Source: Holacanthus passer (taxonomy: Eukaryota; Chordata; Actinopteri; Pomacanthidae). Taken from it: a DNA stretch of 64,000 nucleotides. The notes below the pieces were generated by a model. The model was not told the origin of the DNA, did not search any database, and saw only the letters and a list, made by a program, of their open reading frames with translations. Both the position numbers and the translations under genes were made by a program. The DNA lies in assembly GCA_025331565.1 (NCBI GenBank), contig JAFREQ010000040.1, forward strand, positions 7,007,001-7,071,000. Reading direction: 5' to 3'. Positions 9,443 to 21,753 of this stretch are shown in pieces; positions within the stretch are counted from its first letter, which is position 1; every line of letters starts with the position of its first letter.

Positions 9443-12400
9443 ACGTGATCATGTGCGATGTTTATTTTTACTGGACCTGCACATGAGCTGGTTCACACTA
9501 AGGTTTTCACACTTCAAGTACTTAATTTGTTCATATTTTATTTAGAGTTTCAAGACAGCATTTAAAAAGAAACTTGCACACCTGCCCTTTTTTTTTTTTT
9601 TTTTTAAAAAGTGAGAGGGAATGTTGACTTTTGAAAACATCAGCAAACTCAGTGGACATGAACCGACCCAGTGGCATCTAGATAGTCACAGTGAGTTTGC
9701 TGTTTTATGTACATTCTGGTTAAGCTTTAAATTTCCCTTGAAACATTCAAATGTCGTTTGCAGGCTGGGAAACTGATTTGTAGGCTCCAGTAAGTCAGCC
9801 ATGGGTTGAGCTTGATCTGATAGAGTTTACACAGTGTCGAGCAGCTACAGCAGCGGGCCAGTGTTGCTCTCCACCCACCACCTCCAGCCATGCCCACGGT
9901 GCAGCTGCCATCACCAGTCTACCTCCACACTGATCCGTCTCAGAGCAACTGCCACTGTTAAAAAGGATGTCTGGACCACTCTCTCATTGCTCGCTGGGGT
10001 TTTACTTTCTAAGCTATTTTCTCAATTTCTGAACCCTCATCTTTCTGCTCTTTTTTTGTGACAGTCTTTCCAGGATAGATAGATAAATATATAGGTAGAT
10101 GAGAATTTTAAAGCAGGACTGGATGACATCTGCTGTCAGTCTCCATCTGTGTATCCAAACCTGCTGGTTTGCAGTGTTCTCTGATCTAATGTGAGTGACA
10201 AGCTATCAGTAAAACCCCCTCTCCTTCACTCTCCCTGTTTTCTGAGTGGTCCTCTCATGACGAATGATTCCTGACATGAGCCATGGCAGAGGTGGACAGG
10301 CCAGGGTGTCAAAACCTATAGTGCCACTCAGGAGGAAGCACACCTTGCATTCCCGTGGGTCACTCAGGGAGCTGATGCCTATGGTCTCCACTAAAGCACA
10401 GGCTTCCCTTAAGTCCTGTGACACAGAAGGTCAGTGAACTGTGAAATGTAAAGGCTGACATTGACTTGACATGTAACCATAAAAGCCACTCCGCTCCAAA
10501 CGCACAAATACACACAGTTGTAAACAGGCAGACGAACATGCACCGCCAGCCATAGTCACACACTCAAGCATGCTCATTAGGCACGTAGGACACTCCAGTA
10601 TAAGTGGCCTCTTGAAGTGGCACAACAGCCCGATCTTTTTTCATCAAGACATCACCCCCCCATGTTACTGTATGGCCGTGCCTAAGGCTTCAATACTGCT
10701 GGGCCCAGTCGTCCCCAGTCTTCATTTGGCCTTATATGGTGGTGTAATCTGGAGGACTGGGGTCATCCTCTGTCTCCGTGTGCCAGTGCGACTGTGTCCT
10801 GTGGATCCTCCCAGACTGAGCGTAATGAGATTGCAGACAGGATGTGGCTAATCGCCTTTCCCTGGCAGACAGGCGATATGAGAGGGCCAGCTCCGTACCT
10901 GCTGAGAGGTGGAGGAACCATTTTCGACCATGTTTGACTGCAGCTGGTGACTCTGTGTGTGTGTGTGTGACAGAATATGAAAAAAGGAGATTTCATACCT
11001 GTAGAGGTTAAATAATCGAATCCAAAATCAAACCTCAAGAGTTCAACCCATGTGTGCATGTGTACTCTGTCATTTTGTCTGTATCTGTGAACACCTCCAT
11101 GTGTTTGTCTTCATCTCTGTATCGCTGTGTGATGGGAAGGAGGCTGGCGCTGACAGTCTGCCAAGGGGAGGAAGAGTGTGTGAAGGAGAACGTCAGGGCA
11201 GCCTGGCAGTTCTGCTCTGTTTCACCATAACTGTGTTGTCAGATTTGAGGATGGGCACTGATTTGAGTAGCACAGGAGCCTGACTGGGTGTCGACTGAGG
11301 GCTCTCATCCATATTAATTGTCATATTATCATAACACTTCATTGCCCTCAAAGTCAGCACACTTATTTTTTTTTTTGCATTTACTGACACGTTGCTTGTG
11401 ACGTTAGGCAGTGGCATCATATCTTTTACTGTAATTTCTAGAATAAATTCCTTTGCTGCTCTGTCTTTATTGCCATTTACAGGTATGACAGGATGTGAGT
11501 CTTTCATCCGTTGTGGTTACGATATATAAGATGAAAGTCACGCATTAGACGCAAACTGTAACACGTCAGTGAATGTGATAGGCCATGTGCCTTCAGACTT
11601 CCTCTCTCAGTCTGTCTTTCTGTCATCCTGCTAACGCACACACACAGACACAAGTAAACACACACCTTCTTGAGTGTTTGAGTGTCAACCGACTAACCCT
11701 TTGGTGTCTCATTTAAGCGCTAAAGCGGCCAGTGTCTGAGGTGAAGCACAAACATATGCTCCAGGTTCCCGAATCAGTGCACAAGCCAACTTACCTTCTC
11801 TTCCCCAACTCAATCAGAGGATACTTGTAGGCGCATCAGGACCCGTGTGAATAAATAACCAGATTAACATAAAAATTTAAAAAAGGGAGTGAGTGACACA
11901 TGGATAGATAGCGTGAGCAAAGGTCCTTGGGAGCAGCGGGCTCGGTTTTCCAACATTCATGGGATTTATGAAACCTTCCAATGCCATGTCCAATGTTAAC
12001 CAGATGCTTAAAGTTTAATGTCATATGTGAATATCAAGATGTGACATGAAACTTTAAGATGTCATCTGAAAAAAAAACCAACCTCTTTCTGAATAATATG
12101 TCTCAGATCGTGCCAGGATGTACTGTAGTGTTTGCTGTTAATGCACATACATTAGCTCGCATTAGTCTATTTTATGCATAAAGCTGCATGAAGTTACTTG
12201 TGCAAATTTACACAAGACACTGTGCTGATTATAAGTTATGTTTAGGAATATGTTTTGTATTATTTATCCATAGCATTTGAGTTTCATTAGTGAGGCATGA
12301 TGTTGTTGGCTTTAACTTTCTGTTGTCGGCTACAATGAAATTTTTTCCTGTTACATTTCATCTGGTCTTTTTAGCATACTAAGAATCCACGACTTCAGTT

Positions 12401-12836
12401 CCTCCTTCGCTCAAGATGGGTATTATGCTGCAGGAGGCGGCAGGTCCTTCTGTCGCCGAACAGATCTGGTGTGTGTGTATGTATGAGGTGACATTTCATT
12501 GAGGGTTGTGGTGTATGTAAAACAGTGCGAGAGGGACAGAAGCATGAGGCCTGCTCCATATTTGTGTCTGTGTGTGTGACACACTCTTTGCATTTGTTTC
12601 CCTGACTGCACACTTGTCTTGTAATATTCTAATTGGTGCCGGATGGGACTTCCGCTGGCGTTGCCTCAATATGTGCAATATGCGTCCGCCTGGCCTTCGT
12701 GTGCCACCGAGTTACTAATGTGCTGAGCAGGGTTCAGCACAGTCTGCTGCTCTGCACCTCCTGCGGCCCCCAAAAGGAGCTGGAGAAGGCAGATGGGGAG
12801 GCCGCTGCGGTGCTTTATGAGTGGATGACATGCAGG

Positions 12837-12838
<2 letters not shown>

Positions 12839-12871
<33 letters not shown>
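12839..12871. repeat. (GT)n microsatellite
   Basis: About 16 uninterrupted GT units, followed by a GGGG run. Confidence 0.97.
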
Positions 12872-12873
<2 letters not shown>

Positions 12874-15059
12874 GTGCTTAATTACAAGACAGTGTGAAAT
12901 TACAAAAAACATTTTGTTCTTTACAGATGAACACTGCAGACGGCAGAGTCCTTACAAATGACTGGTTAACTGTTTTCTACAACAATAGACAAGAAGCCTT
13001 TTCTTTTTGTTTCTTCCTGCCACTCACTCTCCCACTTTTGCTGTGGTGTTGGGGCTGTTTTTCACTTTCTTTTTTCAGAGGGCAAGCGGGGGAGTTTGCA
13101 GCTGCCACTCGAATGCACATATGGGCAGAGCGGCGGTGAGATGGGGGTGGGGGGACGGAGAGCACATGGCCCCCTCAGTCACACTTTTAGAGAGGGACGG
13201 TGGTAGAAAATGGGCAACTCTCTGCAGGCACAACTCTTCGATTTGTGATATGAGGACTTAAACATTAGAAACTGAGAAAGACTAGAATGTGCGATGCGAT
13301 AAACACCACAGCTTGAGCATGAACACGATCTGGACACTAGGAGCAGCATTTCTGGACAATCAACACTGATACTGTTGCACCATGTCCTCATTCCTATCTC
13401 ATATTTACTGACAGCAGCATCAGCAGTGACTTAAAAATGTCATTCTTATGGTTTATTCGAATAAGACAAGTTAGTAGAAAGCTCTGTTGCATCAAATTTT
13501 GGTGTTAAATATTGAGTGAAACATATGGTCACAGATTTTTTTTCTTGCTCTAGTAAATGTTAACACTCTTATACAGAACAAAGCCATTAATGTTTACATC
13601 TCTTTTACTCACACACACTTATATTAACAGACATTCAGACAGAATTTTTTTTTTGTTAAATTTGATTTTCAGACATACTATGTAAACCCTTTTTAGAGAG
13701 CTGGATCAGAGAATAATATAATGCCACTCTTAAGCACATGTTTAAGAGACATCACAAGTCCTCTGCTATTCATTCATGTATTTAGACCTGATTATTTTAT
13801 TATCTCTGTCATTGAAATTGTTTATGTAAATGCACTAACATGCCACTGCTTCATCAAATAGGCTCATGCTGCATGTGTAGGATTGAACGATTCAAGAACA
13901 ACTGGCACGACAGTGTAAATGTCCAGCTCGTGTGATGCCTGCATCTAAATTTTGCTTTGTAGTGGCTTGTCATATTGTTTGAAAAGATGCTTGTCCAGAT
14001 GGGCTCTGGAGGGAATTAAGAGCACTCAAGCACAAGTAGAACGACAACTGATACTCCACAGACAGATTACTATTACAACTAATGGACTGCATCAATAAGA
14101 GAAGCTACATTCAGCTTGAGGTCTAAAAAATATATTTTACAGATTCTAGTTAATAAGCCTAATTCACTTGGCACCCATTCAGATATATAACGCTCACAAC
14201 TTCCCATTTTATATGACAAGCCAATTTCACTTGTTCTGCAGGATTAATATTTGCAGATAAAAGGCCTTGAGTATAAAAGGGAAAAGTGAAGGATGAAGAC
14301 CTTCCACTATATGAAAATGCACTGTGTGGCTCAGCGCCCATGTTTGAGGTTGATGATCAGATGATATCACCCTGGCACCAATGGTCTGGGCGGTTCCTTT
14401 TCCCGTCTGGGGCTGCCATGAGAGATGGACAGCAGCTCCCCGGGGGCCAATGAAAGCAGTTGTCATTAGAGGCACTTCCTGTAAAAAGTTACTTACAAAT
14501 ATCAGACTCATAAAACACAGACGTGTGTGAGAGAGAGGGAGAGAAAAAGACATAAAGCATCTTCTTATCCAGCGAATCACCACTGCGTTTGAGACCTTGC
14601 AGAAACAAGTTCCTACTAATCCAAATCATGGGGTGATCTGGAGACAATGATGATTATTAACATTGAACATGCACAGCAAAGTGTAAAAACCTACTGTGTA
14701 TTGATATATACGCAGGGAATTCATCATCCATCAAAATTCAGTGTCCATGTCTGCAACCACAATACCCATTAGTCAAATTTGATCACTTCATTAAAACAGG
14801 AAGGGTATCACTGGAGTCTTTTATTGCTCACAGCTATTGTGTGTTGGTCTGCTGCATCAGGTGATGAGTCACAGCCCAAATGAGGTTATCCCATCCATCC
14901 GGACATGCGGGCTGACACCAGAAGCTACTCACTGCCCAACCTATTTGAGCAACAGCTGAGACATCACACACCCCGCTAACTGTCCGCTGAATGCATGACA
15001 TCATCTTCACTCTTGTTTTATATGCATCAGTAAGGGATTCATGTCTCTCTGGCTAAATT

Positions 15060-15245
15060 AAGACTGCTCTCTCCTCTCTGTCGGTCTCACTGCTGTTTGC
15101 CGTTTTGCCTCCATCAATTTCTCAGTCACATCTTCTACTTCCTCTTCAACAAAATCTTTTCCTCCTTCTCGTCCATCTCTCTCTCTCCCTCCGTCCCCAC
15201 GTGTCCCTCCCTCCCTCCCTGCCTCACCTCCCTCCAGCCCCTCAG
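15060..15245 (+). repeat. Polypyrimidine-rich tract
   Basis: The plus strand is dominated by C and T for about 180 bases, with CTCTCTCTCCCTCCGT and CCCTCCCTCCCTGCC sub-blocks near 15180-15220. It is simple-sequence-like rather than coding. Confidence 0.75.
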
Positions 15246-17039
15246 GCCATGGCGACATGTGCGTTGCAATCTGCAGCCCCACCGCTCTGCTGTCTCCCCA
15301 GGCCTCTCCATCACCCTCTACCCTCCCCTTGTGCTTTTAGGCCCCTCTGTTTAATTCATGAGCTTCCTGTGGCTCCTGTCATGTCTCATCTGGGCCACAG
15401 GAAGGCACAGTGTAAATAATGGAGCATCCCCAAAGACATGTTCAATGCTGACTGTCACAGCAGCGCACCATGTGCTCCCATGGAGAGGGCAGGACAACAG
15501 TCTGTGTTTCTGTGCCTCTCAAACACATATGCCACGCTCATAACATTATTTCTACACATATGGTGAACAGAAAGTGTAGTTACAGTCATGCGTAAGCACA
15601 TATTGTGTTGATGTGCCACATCTCAGATATTTCGCACTTTGCAGAATATACATAAATAAATATTCAAACAAATCGGCTTCATGCACATATTTCAGCGTTG
15701 CATGATAAAACATTTTTTACTTCGAATTCTACAAATCACTTTTTATGTATTCACACTGCACTTGTTTTATTTCAATGGGCCACATGATCGCAGATACTAC
15801 AGCCCTCCATAAAATCCAGCTGATGCTCATTTATCGAACCAGCAGAACACACTCCCACCGCTCGAATCTTTAGCATTGACCACCTCTGTGCATTTTATTG
15901 GCGTTATGACAGCAGAGGTGGTTTCGAAGCAGCATCCCATCAGCGATCTTCTGTGGAATCCTTCCTTAAACCCCATAACAGGATACTCAGATCAATATTG
16001 TTTGTGAGACAAAATGAGAAATCAGGGCGGCTGTAAGGAGGCAAGGCCCTCACTTAATTCTCTCAGGGCAGCCTTTAGAGGCAAAGTCTTTAAAATGATC
16101 TGCTTGTTAAGCATAGCTGAGCAATTCCTCAAACACAACAAAGATCCTTTTGTCCTACTCAAATATCTAGCTTTAGGATATTTGTTCTGCGTACATCAAT
16201 AAAGAATGGATCAGGACAGGGGACTCAGCCTGGATAGTAAAGCTCCAGGGGCCAAACGCAGTCTTTGCAACATCATCAGTCACCCTGCAGGATTTCTCCA
16301 TTATCAATTTTTGGGGCATCAGGCATGTTTATGACTGGCTATAAATTGGGCAAACAAGTCAGTAATGTAAAGGAGAATGAATGCTGTGATGCGCAGATAG
16401 AAACTGAGCTGGATGTGGATTAAAAACAAACTGAATCTGCCTTGAATTCAAGCTGACAAGGTTTTTTCCCATCTGCAATGGAGCAAACTACAAAACTTTT
16501 TACAACCGCTTTTCGTGTCCGCAGGGGCTAAATGTTTCATACATAAAAGACATATTTGGAGAGATGTATATGCAAGTTTACAGTCTTTGGTCATTTTGGT
16601 CATTCTGTTATTTTTACCGTCTCGCTCATGCAGAACAATGACATGCAGTAACAGCTTCCTTACGCTATCAGAATTAAGTTTATGTGTTCACATGTATGTA
16701 AATGTGTTCCTACATGTGTCAGGCAGAGAGAGAGACACAGCGAGGCAGTGATCTAAATGCCATGGCAGTTGATCACACTAACAGGAAATCTCTTGGGGGT
16801 AACAACCTGGCAACACACCGTGTCCTTATTGATCTGTGCTATGTTCAGCAAATCTGCTACTTAGGCCGACCATGTTTTACAATCACCTGCGTAACCCCCC
16901 ACTGTTCACCACTGAGGTGTGTGTTGTTTAATTCTTCTTGATCTGGCTCCCTGTGGCTGTCAATGCAGCCCATACGGTATGTACACAGCTGAATGTGTGT
17001 GTGTAAACATGCAAATGCATGATGCCTGCTCTAGTTTAT

Positions 17040-17370
17040 TTTCATGTGAATTTAGTATTTAATATTTCATATTTCACTTCATTCTAGTCAATGTGCAATA
17101 TTTTGTATTTAGTGTTTCATATTTCACTTCATTCTAGTCAATGTGCAATATTTTGTATTTAGTATGTAATATTTCATATCTCATATTTAATTCAATAATG
17201 CAAGTCTCGTGTGAATTTCTCATGTAAATTTGTGAATATCTTCTTTTTAGCCTGGGTTAAGTTGCTCTTATTACTGTTTAATTGCTTCTATCCCCTTTGC
17301 TGCTGTGCATTATGAATTTCCCCACTGTGGGACGAATAAAGGTATATCTTATATTATCTTATCTTATATT
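17040..17370 (+). mobile_element. LINE-type retrotransposon 3' tail
   Basis: GAATTTCCCCACTGTGGGAC followed by GAATAAAGG and a run of TATCTTAT-type repeats (17313-17370) is the typical 3' end of CR1/L2-like LINEs and the SINEs that share their tails in teleost genomes. The AATAAA also serves as a poly(A) signal. Upstream is an AT-rich segment with a 50-bp tandem duplication. No reverse transcriptase coding remains. Orientation is plus. Confidence 0.65.
17065..17164. repeat. Two perfect tandem copies of a 50-bp unit
   Basis: Copy 1 is 17065-17114 and copy 2 is 17115-17164. Both contain CACTTCATTCTAGTCAATGT. A degenerate partial third copy follows at about 17165-17190. Perfect identity suggests a recent duplication. 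Confidence 0.9.
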
Positions 17371-20317
17371 TCTGATGATAACCATGTCTCAAAAACACAA
17401 AATAGCATCATCTTATGGCCCATTTTACAAATATGAAATACTTCCTTGTTCTGTTCCCTGTTCATTTCTATATTTGGTTGACTCATCAATTGTGCAATCC
17501 CAGTTTGTGGCAAAGGGAAGGGTTACCACTTCAATACTTTACTCTACAAATTATGTTTTAATGAGGTCAGGAGAAAAAAATAATTAAGGAAAAAAGTGTT
17601 TTGATTTTGACACATACAGCAATGAGGTCGGTGAGACCCAAACAGTGAGGAAGTAAAGTCAGTGTCAACAAAACACAAGGGTTACATTATTTGGCATAAT
17701 AAGCACGTCAACAGTCAATGATTCAGAAGGCAATGTGCTCCATGTAAGTAAAATAAATTAGACATTTTTTTCCCCTGACGTAGCTCATTCCTGGCATTGA
17801 TGTCTTATATTTACCAAAACTGCAGTGGCAGGAAATAGGAGGAAGGCACTGTATGATCAAGAGACCTGTGCATGCCAAGAAATGCAGTTTACACAGCTGG
17901 TTGTGACATTATGACAGTAGCTGTTAATAAACTCACACACCGACTTTCCAATCTGGCTGCAACATTTTGTTTGATCACTTCAGCTGTGGTGGCTTATATC
18001 AAAATGTCTATATCCTTGTTATATCATTCAGCGGCTCGATAACAAGCAAATTATCCTGCTGAAAAAAGTGCACGAATGAAGCAAAACAAATTTAGATTAT
18101 GGAATAGATTGTATTGTAAATCAGCCGAGTGCTTGGAGGCGAGAGGTGAGCGTCTGCTATCTGTTTGACATAATCCGCTCCCCGGACTGGATGTCATAAA
18201 AAGTGTGTTACTTACAATGTGATGAAGTTGGGTCTCAGCAGAGCAGCTCCCACGGGCTGCCTAGAGTAACACTGCAGGAGGCTTTGTTTTGTGTTAAGTG
18301 GAAGAGCGATGGTGGATTAGACACCACAGTGAAAAATAAGGGCACTGCAGGTGGGGGAATCTAGGACAAGCCATTAGATGAGGAAGGATATTCATCTTCA
18401 GTACTTAACCCATATTTTCCCGCAGAAACAAGCTGGAAATATCATCTTTATTTATTGTAAAGCAGCTTCTTCTGCTGTTCTGTGCATCTTCTCAATCTTT
18501 CTGACCCAAATAATAGAAAATGAATCCAAAATTGGACAAATAAATATCTCTTTTAGAATAGTGCATGTGAAATTAAATGTGCCAATAGTCTCAAAAGTGA
18601 ATGCAAAAACCTCATGCAAGTGTTTTCATCAGCTGAGGCAGACAACTGTATCTGCGGCCTCTCTCCGACTCCATGACCCTGATGCTGATGTTCACACAGA
18701 TCTCACTTTGACTGGAAAAGGCCTGGAGCCAGGAGCTTGTATTTCCACCAGCGGCAATCTTCTCAGGGTCTTTCTGAAACAGGAGCAGACGTAGCTTTTC
18801 GCTCCAGGGCAATACTTGCTCTGCAATTAATTAAAGAGTACTTTATTCCCCACTTTTACTGGCTAATGTTCTCACTGCCCCTCGCAAAGACACACACGTA
18901 CTGTAAACACACACCGTCAGCCTCTGAACTCCAGCTGCACAGTTGCCGTGCCTCCTCAGCAAATCTAATCAGAGTATAAAATTTGTCCCGGCACCCTTGA
19001 TTTAAGTCTTGTAGTGCTGCATGTTTAATATATTGAAAATGTGGTTGTACTTCTGGCACGCCTCGGGATTTAGAGATCAAAAAGAAGGTGTGAAGACAAT
19101 GCAAAAAACTGCTCCCTGTAGACTTTAGTAGTGTGTTTTGTGCATGATTGAATAGGCTCGGAGTTCTTGATGTTGCTCTTGGCTTTGTGTCTTCAAAGGG
19201 GATGAAGGTTAGCTTCCGGATCAGCAGGTATGGTTTTATCATTACTGGCTAGACAGGAACTATTTTTATCTGTCCTCTCCTTCACTTCCAAAACAGTGTA
19301 AAAATGCCCCGAGACACTGACTGCAGCCGTGAATGAAGTCTCTTTTTTTCCCCCCTCTTCATCCTCTCTCACTTTTCAAGACAATGGCAGCTTATGAATT
19401 CATAATCCAGGGCTCTGTGAATACACACAAAAACTGTAAGTTGCAGCACAGAGCCAAAGATGAGGATGCACCTTTCTCTCAGAGCTGTGCTGCAATTACG
19501 GCATCACAGACAAAATTAGTGAGCTTTTGAGATTGATGTTAAAGTTTGAATGAGCCCGTGAGTGTGCAAACTGCTAATGAGACCGAATCAAAGTGACAGA
19601 CGCCCATCTGTCATGAAAGGCCGCACGGAGGAGCCCTGAGAGGAGACGACTGCTGCGGCCTTCTGCTCTGCACATGCAAAGAGTGTGTGTAGATAGAAAC
19701 ATAGATTCTGAATTCATTACGTGAAAATCAGTCCCTTTTCTCTGCTGTGTTTGTCTTGTGACCGGCAAATCCAGACTCGCCAGTCTTGTTCTGTTCTTTC
19801 TTCCATCTGCCTATTCATTTTTCTTTCTTCACTTTCTTTTTTTTCTTCCACTTTCCTCCACGGACCTCCGCAGGCCAGCAGCATCCAAAAGCCTCTTTAT
19901 GAGGACCATAATGAGAAGTAAAGCTCTGCATTCAGTCGCCGTGCCTCGAGGGCCTGTTGCATTTCTGAGCTTAGTTTCATGTCCCATCCCATTCAGAGGG
20001 GTTGATGAAAGGGCATGATGCACAAACAAAAAGAAAGCAAACAGCAGGCTATTCTTAGGAGGACGCAGCCTGATGTGAAGAGAGAGAGATACTGATTCTG
20101 CTGTTCGCCAACGCTATTAATTACAAGTGATTTAAATAGATACACAGCTTTAAACGTCTTTACTTGAACAGGAACGGAAACAGTGCTGCTCATTGATTAT
20201 AGTTATATGTTTAACATTGCTGATTTTATTTATCTGAGGTATCAATTTCAAGAAAGCTGGCAGACAGATTTTGTGACCTGCTGTCTTCATGCTGTTTCGG
20301 AGGAAAAATGTGGGTAA

Positions 20318-20335
20318 AGCGCCCCCTGCTGGTCA
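20318..20335 (-). promoter_or_regulatory. CTCF-type binding motif (strong match)
   Basis: On the minus strand the sequence is TGACCAGCAGGGGGCGCT. It contains CCAGCAGGGGGCGC, a full match to the vertebrate CTCF core CCASYAGRKGGCRS. Occupancy is not shown by sequence. Confidence 0.6.
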
Positions 20336-20814
20336 GATCTTGCAGCCCCCAAAACAAAAGATGTTCTGTCTGAATAAAATTGAGGAAAAGAAAAACACAC
20401 AATGTAACATTTAAAATCTGTCTGAAAATATTCAAGATGTAATTGACAGATGCACATAAAACTCAGGCTTCTTGAATCTGAAGGTGCAATGTGATGCATT
20501 CTCAAATGAAACATCCACAGTGCTGATGCTGTGTGACTCTTCTTCACAATGCCCGTGTTGATGAGGCTCACGTCCTGCTGGAGTGACAACAATGGCAGCA
20601 GTCACAGTGGGTCCGTGTGAGTCGGCCACATGGCAGAGAGCCAGCGCACACAGACACGGCCATGTGTCGTGACGGTCTGACACAGAGATGGGAACAGTTG
20701 TCAGAAAGGGCCTCTGTTGTTGTCAAAGCAAACAGCCATGGTACACAGAATCACATGTTTTCATATATTTTCTGCATCAGCAACCAGCCAAAACCTTGAC
20801 GGTTTTGATCCAGG

Positions 20815-20830
20815 CCGGTAGATGGCGCTG
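20815..20830 (+). promoter_or_regulatory. CTCF-type binding motif (one mismatch)
   Basis: CCGGTAGATGGCGC on the plus strand matches the CTCF core except for A to G at position 3. It lies about 500 bp from the minus-strand motif and points away from it. Confidence 0.4.
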
Positions 20831-21436
20831 TAACATCAAAAGCTGCAGCATGTGTCCCGCTGTTGCTGTATGAGAGAAGAAGGAATATATCACCATTATG
20901 AGACATGTCAGCCACACGTTTCCTCTCAAATGAGTGAACAGATTGGTGGAAATGAACTCGGTGCATTAATAGGAGATGAGAACAGAAGCAAATGCATAAT
21001 TTCAGAATCCATCCTGAAGAATATTAATCTTTACCTTTTGATGTTTGCCACAGTTTTAGCAAAAACATGCATCTTTAAAATAAAATAGCAAACACAGTGG
21101 CCTCTGTGGGATATCCAGGAATTCAATTGTGCATTACATCTGTTATAATTATAACACAGAAAGGCAGGACTGATTTACAATACATGTAAATATGCAACAA
21201 GCAAAACATGCAGCCAACATATTCTGGAGAGTTGTTCTCATATCTTGGGAACAGAGAGATGTAAAGGACAGAAATTACGACCTCCCTGTTTGGCTCACAC
21301 TGCCATGAGTTCCCCATTGCCTGCTTCATGCAGCTGTAAATAAAGGTAATTGTACAAAAGCTTAATTAAATGACATAAATCCTGTTTACGACGTCTGGGC
21401 TTTACTGAGCCACTGATTCGTGGGGGAAAGGAGGGC

Positions 21437-21440
<4 letters not shown>

Positions 21441-21470
<30 letters not shown>
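21441..21470. repeat. (GT)15 microsatellite
   Basis: Uninterrupted GT dinucleotide, followed by a pyrimidine-rich stretch to about 21560. Confidence 0.97.
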
Positions 21471-21472
<2 letters not shown>

Positions 21473-21728
21473 AGTTTCTCTCTCTTCCTACACCCCAACA
21501 CTTCCCTCCCCCACCCCACTGCCCGCTGCCGCCTTCTACGTGCTTTCCCTTTTCCCACACACACAAACGCACACACAACAATACACAGTGTACACAAAGC
21601 ATAAAGTTATCCCCCGTCTCCTCTGTGTGGATATGAGGTACAGCTTTATTGTGGCTCCTGCTAACGTCACTGTCTGTGAAACTCCGGACACCAAGAGCAA
21701 TAATTCATCTGTTTCATTAGAGCTGAAT

Positions 21729-21753
21729 GTGTGTGTGTGTGTGTGTGTGTGTG
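21729..21753. repeat. (GT)12 microsatellite
   Basis: Uninterrupted GT dinucleotide ending in a GGAGGGGGCG run. Confidence 0.97.

Larger units (their letters stand above)
9443..17039. other. Intergenic between RASA1 and COX7C, proximal part
   Basis: No coding exon is supported here. Contents seen: GT tracts at 10954-10969 and 12839-12871, a homopolymer T at 9591-9605, and a pyrimidine-rich strand at 15060-15245. Short open frames on both strands show no protein family pattern. Confidence 0.6.

Noticed and set aside
18378..18794. 138-codon plus-strand open frame
   Set aside because: No domain or homology pattern recognised, and no supporting splice or promoter context.
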